This document shows positions 59,182 to 64,000 of a stretch of DNA of 64,000 nt, in pieces. The notes under the pieces are model-generated. The model worked only from the letters and a program-made list of their open reading frames with translations. It was not told the origin of the DNA and ran no database searches. Made by a program: the position numbers and the translations under genes. Origin of the DNA: Methanomassiliicoccus sp. Its GTDB lineage: Archaea > Thermoplasmatota > Thermoplasmata > Methanomassiliicoccales > Methanomassiliicoccaceae. Numbering within the stretch: the first letter of the stretch is position 1; each line of letters opens with the position of its first letter. The DNA lies in the NCBI GenBank assembly GCA_018262895.1, contig JADFDJ010000002.1:124001-188000 (forward strand), in the 5' to 3' direction.

Positions 59182-60069
59182 ATGAAGAAGATCGTCGTGA
59201 TCCTGATGGTCGCCGCCGTCCTATTAGCGGCTATTGCTGCTTATGTGTCGATAAAGAGACCATTCGACCATGGCGTGGTGACCATTCAAGCCGACAAGGA
59301 AGGTTACAACATCGGTGAGGAGATCACGTTCAAGCTGGTGTCGCTGAACCGCAACGCCGACTTCAGGGCATCAGGCTCCTTCGCAGATTGTGGCATCTAC
59401 ATCGGCAAGGTACCAGCAGGCACGAGCATCCATGATCTCAATGCGAATCACTCGGCCATCCAGCAGAACCCCCTCTGGAATGAAAGACCTCCCCAGGTGA
59501 CCTTCTTGAACTTCAATGGCAACAGCGAGCCCCTGGACCTGAGCTGGGATGGCACGTACTCATGGTATAATGAGACATCCGGCGAGCGGGAGGCCTGTCT
59601 GGCGACATCTGGCGACTACCTGATTGTTCCCAAGCTCTGGGTCACCGCAGGGGATTCTCCGGAGGTCAGGTTCGACCACGGCTCCATGTTCCACCTGAAC
59701 AGTCTGGATGTCGATACAGAGCTCAGCTTCAACACCACCAGTGAAGCTTTGACCCTTGACCTCAGCATATCCTCCGGCATGTCCCGTGCCACGAACGGTC
59801 AGCTCAATTCAACCCTGCACTTTCCTGATAAGAAGGCAGTGCCACTAGGCTCCAACGATAGCGACTACATCGAAAGCTACAGATATCTCAACGACTCCCT
59901 ATCCTTCGATAACGGGAGCTGGAGCGGTACCATCACCGTGACCCCGCGGCCTGATAGCCTTTTCGCACGCTTCGAGGCCATCATCATTACCGATGCCGGC
60001 AACTTCATCTTCGGGATCTGGGGGCAGGTCTCGAGCGACTATGCGATCGAGCACATCAACTACCCATGA
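59182..60069 (+). CDS. Membrane-anchored extracellular protein (paralog of 56418..57296)
   Basis: KKIVVILMVAAVLLAAIAAYVSI; VTIQADKEGYNIGEEITFKLVSL..EPLDLSWDGTYSWYN. Confidence 0.8.
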   Translation: MKKIVVILMVAAVLLAAIAAYVSIKRPFDHGVVTIQADKEGYNIGEEITFKLVSLNRNADFRASGSFADCGIYIGKVPAGTSIHDLNANHSAIQQNPLWNERPPQVTFLNFNGNSEPLDLSWDGTYSWYNETSGEREACLATSGDYLIVPKLWVTAGDSPEVRFDHGSMFHLNSLDVDTELSFNTTSEALTLDLSISSGMSRATNGQLNSTLHFPDKKAVPLGSNDSDYIESYRYLNDSLSFDNGSWSGTITVTPRPDSLFARFEAIIITDAGNFIFGIWGQVSSDYAIEHINYP

Positions 60070-60071
60070 CC

Positions 60072-61394
60072 TCAGAGCGACTTCAGCAGCTTGGGGATGC
60101 CGGACGACTCCTTGGGCCCCACCACGACCTTGAGGCCGGTGGCCTCCTGCAGCTTCCCGGACATTCGGGAAAGCATCCCGGGGATGATTAGCAGGCCCTT
60201 CTCGCTCTTGACCATGGCCTCTGTGGACCTCAAGGCCTCGGCCACGCTCTCCGAGGTGAGCTTGCCGGCGGAGAAGGCCGTCAGCACGGACAGACCCTCG
60301 GTGTCCACCACCAGCAGCCAGGCTGGCATGCGGCTCTTTTCAATATCACCGGCCACGGTGAAATACGTCAGGGAGAAGTTCACCGTGAACAGGATGGGCG
60401 AGTCCTTGTCAGGGTTGTTGATGGGATACAGCCCGGCCTTTACCTGGATCGGCACCTGAGGATCGGTGTAGATGTTCTGCCTGAGAACGAACAGGGGCAC
60501 CGCGTGCGCCGGGTCCAGGTCCTCCATGAGCACGATGCCGCCGTACTTCATCGTGGACATCAGCGCCATGGCCATTCCCCGCTCCTTACCGATGACGTTC
60601 GTCAGTATTGGATATCCTAACCCGCGGAACGTCTTCCTTACGGCGTTCTTGCGCACGATGGTGTTCCTCTCAAGGGTCTGCTGCAGGTCCTCCACGCCCA
60701 GGTCGAGCACGATGTCCTCGACCCCTGCGGCCTTGACCTTCTCCACCAGGTCCGCGAGCTCATTGAGGTCGCTGTGCCTAACTGCCAGAGGATACTTCAG
60801 CTCCTTGGCGGCCGCGGCCATGCCCTCGAGGTTATCTAGGGTGGCAGCGTAGATGAGGGGCCGGGAGAGGTTCGCGGCCGATGCCGCGGCGCGAACGGCC
60901 GCGGGATCTTGGGACATGAGGATAAGCGGCAGGGCGCTCTCACGCGACACCCGCTTTACCATCTCCGCGAACCTTGTCGGGTCCCGGGAATCGTTGCGGA
61001 CCGCCAGCATGTCCAGGGCTATCACCTGCCCCACCCTCTCGAACCTTAGGTCTGAGGCCCTGCGCAGCTTGGCCGCGACCTCCTTCTCGGAAGCCTGATC
61101 GGAGATGGTCATGGCGTACCGCGTGGCATGGAAGAACTTCTTGTCGTGGCGGTACAGCTCGGTCTCGTCCCCGATCTCCACCTTGGTCTCGCCCGCCCCG
61201 ATGGTTATGAGCCTAATGGGCGGAGCGGAGGACGCCTCCAGCTTGGCCTTGGCCTCCTCCGTGACGTAGGGGCAGTCGGCCAGCTTGGCCTTGGAGCTGG
61301 CTAGCTGCATGGCGAACGCCAGGCACGTCGGGAAGTTGCACTTGCCGCAGTTCTTCTTGGGCAGGTGCTTGAAGATCTCAATGGCCGTGGGCAT
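60072..61394 (-). CDS. acsC: Corrinoid iron-sulfur protein large subunit (AcsC/CdhE)
   Basis: LPKKNCGKCNFPTCLAFAMQLASSKAKLADCPYV; C-terminal corrinoid-binding domain. Confidence 0.94.
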   Translation of the reverse strand: MPTAIEIFKHLPKKNCGKCNFPTCLAFAMQLASSKAKLADCPYVTEEAKAKLEASSAPPIRLITIGAGETKVEIGDETELYRHDKKFFHATRYAMTISDQASEKEVAAKLRRASDLRFERVGQVIALDMLAVRNDSRDPTRFAEMVKRVSRESALPLILMSQDPAAVRAAASAANLSRPLIYAATLDNLEGMAAAAKELKYPLAVRHSDLNELADLVEKVKAAGVEDIVLDLGVEDLQQTLERNTIVRKNAVRKTFRGLGYPILTNVIGKERGMAMALMSTMKYGGIVLMEDLDPAHAVPLFVLRQNIYTDPQVPIQVKAGLYPINNPDKDSPILFTVNFSLTYFTVAGDIEKSRMPAWLLVVDTEGLSVLTAFSAGKLTSESVAEALRSTEAMVKSEKGLLIIPGMLSRMSGKLQEATGLKVVVGPKESSGIPKLLKSL

Positions 61395-61395
61395 C

Positions 61396-62355
61396 TCACT
61401 TCCCTCCCCTTAGATCGCTGATGGCATCCTGCAGCACCATCGCCGCCAGGGGGCTGCGTACGATAAGCAGGTCCGCGCCGGAGACCAGGGCCGCGAGCCC
61501 TGTAGCCGCCTCCCACCACTTCCCCCTCTCGACCACGTCGCCCCAGGCGGCGTTCTCCTCGGAGGCCTCCCGCGCCTCCCAGGCGGAGGTGACGTCGCAG
61601 AGCATGGGCACCTGCAGCATGCGGTCGCCCATTAGGGCGGCCATGCGTATCCTCTCGTTGACCGAGTAGGAGTACTCCAAACCCATCCCCAGGCCCGCCA
61701 TCAGGGGGTCCATGACGATGTTCTCGGCCTTGACCCCGAAGTCGCTAAGCAGGATGTTGATCTGCTTCGCGAGGTTTATGTCCAGGTTCGAGTACGCGAT
61801 GAGCGCGTGGTGGTTGGACATGGCGGCCGCGGAGATGGTCTTGTATGCGTTCTCCTCCGCTTGGCCCAGGAGCAAGCGCACCTTGGCGCAGGCGTTGCTC
61901 ACCGCCTCCATGGTCCTGGCGTCCTTCTCCTCATGCCCACAGCCGTATACGATCAGGGGAACGTCCACGGCCGCCAGCACCTTGAGGACGGTCTGTGCCG
62001 CGTCCTCCGGGGACGCGTCCTTGCCCTCGGGGTTGGTGGAGCGCAGCCGCAGGCACACCAGGTCCGCGCCGAACTCTTCGACCCACTTCCTCGCCCATGC
62101 GGCAGGGTCGTTGACAGCATCGCCGAACGGACGGACCGCCACCTCAATGAGCTCAGAGGTATCATCGACGACCTCTCCGGCGATGAGCTGCCTGTTTCCC
62201 AGCCCCTCGTACGAAAGGAAGGGCATCCCGGTCTCCCCGCCGATGGACAATACCTTTCTCTCTTTGCTGTCGGCGGTGGACGCTCCCAGCACCACCGTTC
62301 CGACCTTACCTGACCATTTCTCCTTGGGGACCGGCACTTCGACCATGGGGACCAT
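61396..62355 (-). CDS. acsD: Corrinoid iron-sulfur protein small subunit (AcsD/CdhD)
   Basis: LSIGGETGMPFLSYEGLGNRQLIAGEVVDDTSE; DPLMAGLGMGLEYSYSVNERIRMAALMGDRMLQVPMLCD. Confidence 0.93.
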   Translation of the reverse strand: MVPMVEVPVPKEKWSGKVGTVVLGASTADSKERKVLSIGGETGMPFLSYEGLGNRQLIAGEVVDDTSELIEVAVRPFGDAVNDPAAWARKWVEEFGADLVCLRLRSTNPEGKDASPEDAAQTVLKVLAAVDVPLIVYGCGHEEKDARTMEAVSNACAKVRLLLGQAEENAYKTISAAAMSNHHALIAYSNLDINLAKQINILLSDFGVKAENIVMDPLMAGLGMGLEYSYSVNERIRMAALMGDRMLQVPMLCDVTSAWEAREASEENAAWGDVVERGKWWEAATGLAALVSGADLLIVRSPLAAMVLQDAISDLRGGK

Positions 62356-62365
62356 TCCTTCTTCT

Positions 62366-64000
62366 TTATGATATGAGCGGGGGCATCCTCAGCGCAGGGT
62401 GATCGACCTTGGCCATCCACTCCGTAAGCCCATCGGCCTCGGTGGTGACGGTCTCGTCGGCGATCTTGTCCACGAAGCCTGGTTCCCCAAGCTCCTCGGC
62501 CCTCTTCTGCAGGCGATCGCGCAGCGCCTCCTTCAGCTCGCGCGGCATCCATGCGATGCGCAGGAAGCCGCCGTCCGCGGGGATGAACTTTCGACTGGTA
62601 ATATATTTTCTCCCTACGCCGATGAACCCCGGGGTCTGCCGCCCTCCGCCCACGGAGCCTGCGAGGGAGGAGAACTTCATACCTATGGGAGTCATGCCCA
62701 GGTACTCGCGGTTCACGATGATCACGCCCTGCATGTCCGCGGTCATGCCCACTATGACCTCGAAGCACCCGCAGGAGGTCATGGGGTCCTCCATCATGGT
62801 GTAGGCGTTGAACCTCTCCACCTTGTGGTGCGAGTTCTCGTACACCGCCTCGTTGACGCCCTTCCACTGCCCCTTCACCGGGTCGATGCACTCGCCCTTG
62901 ACGACAGCCCGGTTCGGACCGTGGGGATCGATCTCCACCGCCGCCTGGGCGTCCAGCCAGTTCACCGCGCCGCACAGCCCCAGGCGCTCGGGGGTGACGA
63001 TGCACACGTGATCTGGTGCAAAGGAAGAACACAGAAGGCAGGTAAAGAACGTGTCCACCTTCTCGTCGGTGAGGTCTACCATGCGCGCATCGCGCCTCGC
63101 GTACACATCGAGCGCCTCCGGCAGCCGCTTCTGAACCTCGTCCCCATCGGTGATGATGGTGACCTGCACCCGGGACACGATGTTCCCGAACTCCTCCTTG
63201 AGCTTGGCGATGAGGATGTCCCCGAAGTGCTTGAACCTCAAACCCGCGGCCACCGACCGCTTGCTGAGGCGGACCCACAGCACGTTCCTCTGCCCGGTGT
63301 GCCACGCCCCCTCGGCGTAGTTGATGAACAGGTGAATGCGCCTCTCCAGAACGCCCTCGAAGTCCTCCTGCATCTTCTTGCCGTATACGTCGACGAGGAT
63401 GGCCAGAGTGGTCCTGCCGCCCTCAGGGAGGGCGTCGACGTCGGGACCGATGACCGTGATCTTGCCGTCCTCGACGTCGTCCTCGTTGCGCATCCGCAGG
63501 AGCTCGAAGGTCAGCGTCTTGGCCGCGCCCCCCGCCTCGATGTGCGTGTCCGGTCTGCGCACCACCTCGCCCTCGAACGCGGGGCCGTAGGCCACCGGGA
63601 TCTCCACCGGGGCCAGCCTGACCTTGATGCCCCGGGCCTCGATGGCCTCCTGCACCATCTTATCCAGCTCCTTGACGTGGATGAGCTTCTCCGGCACCCC
63701 CTCCACCGGCTGGTCGGTGACTATGGTGGCACCGTTGAGCACCGCGGCCATGGCCGCGCCCGCGAGGATGGGGTCCAATGGACCATACTCCAGGACGATG
63801 ATCTTGGGACGCTTCGCCATGTAGGTGGCGATGCCCTCGCGGTCCCCCCTCTGGACACCGCCGAAGGACAGGGCGGCACGGATGGCGAAGTTGAGCGCAT
63901 GAACGATCTGCGTGCCCGAGCCTACAGGGTACAGCCTGAAGCGCTCCCCCACCTGCGTGCCGCTGGCCAGCAGCTGCTCGATGACCTCACCGCAGGCGAT
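62366..64000 (-). CDS. acsB: Acetyl-CoA synthase, bacterial-type AcsB, 5' end beyond the window
   Basis: A-cluster FFTCLLCSSFAPDHVCIVTPERLGLCGAVNWLDA, DPMTSCGCFE; frame stays open upstream of 63952 (IACGEVIEQLLASGTQVGERFRLYPVGSGTQIVHALNFAIRAALSFGGVQRG), the N-terminal region typical of bacterial AcsB. Confidence 0.94.
   Translation of the reverse strand: MACGEVIEQLLASGTQVGERFRLYPVGSGTQIVHALNFAIRAALSFGGVQRGDREGIATYMAKRPKIIVLEYGPLDPILAGAAMAAVLNGATIVTDQPVEGVPEKLIHVKELDKMVQEAIEARGIKVRLAPVEIPVAYGPAFEGEVVRRPDTHIEAGGAAKTLTFELLRMRNEDDVEDGKITVIGPDVDALPEGGRTTLAILVDVYGKKMQEDFEGVLERRIHLFINYAEGAWHTGQRNVLWVRLSKRSVAAGLRFKHFGDILIAKLKEEFGNIVSRVQVTIITDGDEVQKRLPEALDVYARRDARMVDLTDEKVDTFFTCLLCSSFAPDHVCIVTPERLGLCGAVNWLDAQAAVEIDPHGPNRAVVKGECIDPVKGQWKGVNEAVYENSHHKVERFNAYTMMEDPMTSCGCFEVIVGMTADMQGVIIVNREYLGMTPIGMKFSSLAGSVGGGRQTPGFIGVGRKYITSRKFIPADGGFLRIAWMPRELKEALRDRLQKRAEELGEPGFVDKIADETVTTEADGLTEWMAKVDHPALRMPPLIS

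Noticed and set aside
61953-63305. 450-aa minus-strand ORF overlapping acsB/acsD in another frame
   Set aside because: Arg/Gly/Pro/His-rich frame-shifted shadow of acsB; no domain.
1-64000. CRISPR arrays, rRNA, tRNA genes, transposases
   Set aside because: None seen by eye; no regularly spaced repeats, rRNA-like stretches or IS transposase motifs. The Cas4-like PD-(D/E)XK ORF at 39916-40692 has no cas neighbours, so it was not called Cas4. A tRNAscan/CRISPR search was not possible.

Overview
Archaeal chromosomal window, probably Thermoplasmatota and related to Methanomassiliicoccales (lineage is inferred from gene content). It is gene-dense and GC-rich. Main contents: (i) a three-ORF split archaeal glutamate synthase; (ii) informational and lipid genes (Csl4, Nob1, KptA, UppS, polyprenyl synthase, geranylgeranyl reductase); (iii) a 12-ORF Nuo/Fpo-type complex (A,B,C,D,H,I,J1,J2,K,L,M,N) with no NuoEFG or FpoF nearby, whose NuoI-like subunit carries four [4Fe-4S] motifs; (iv) a near-complete bacterial-type, tetrahydrofolate-linked Wood-Ljungdahl set (fhs, folD, metF, metV with HdrA-like and MvhD-like proteins, acsE-like methyltransferase, bacterial-type RACo, CooC, acsC, acsD, and an acsB with the bacterial N-terminal extension that runs off the window); (v) a methanogenesis-marker-11-like protein; (vi) surface/secreted proteins and an ABC-2 transporter module with two paralogous membrane-anchored proteins. 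The strongest unexplained signal is a tandem pair of about 200-nt cassettes at 36.80-37.51 kb. Each has a TATA-like box, a G9 tract, a perfect Shine-Dalgarno, a 28-aa single-TM microprotein (VYFTGS[I/V]IFLAATWTY core, with synonymous divergence between copies) and a 3' hairpin with a GCAA tetraloop. They are absent from the supplied ORF track because of its length cutoff. All family assignments come from reading motifs; no database search was run.
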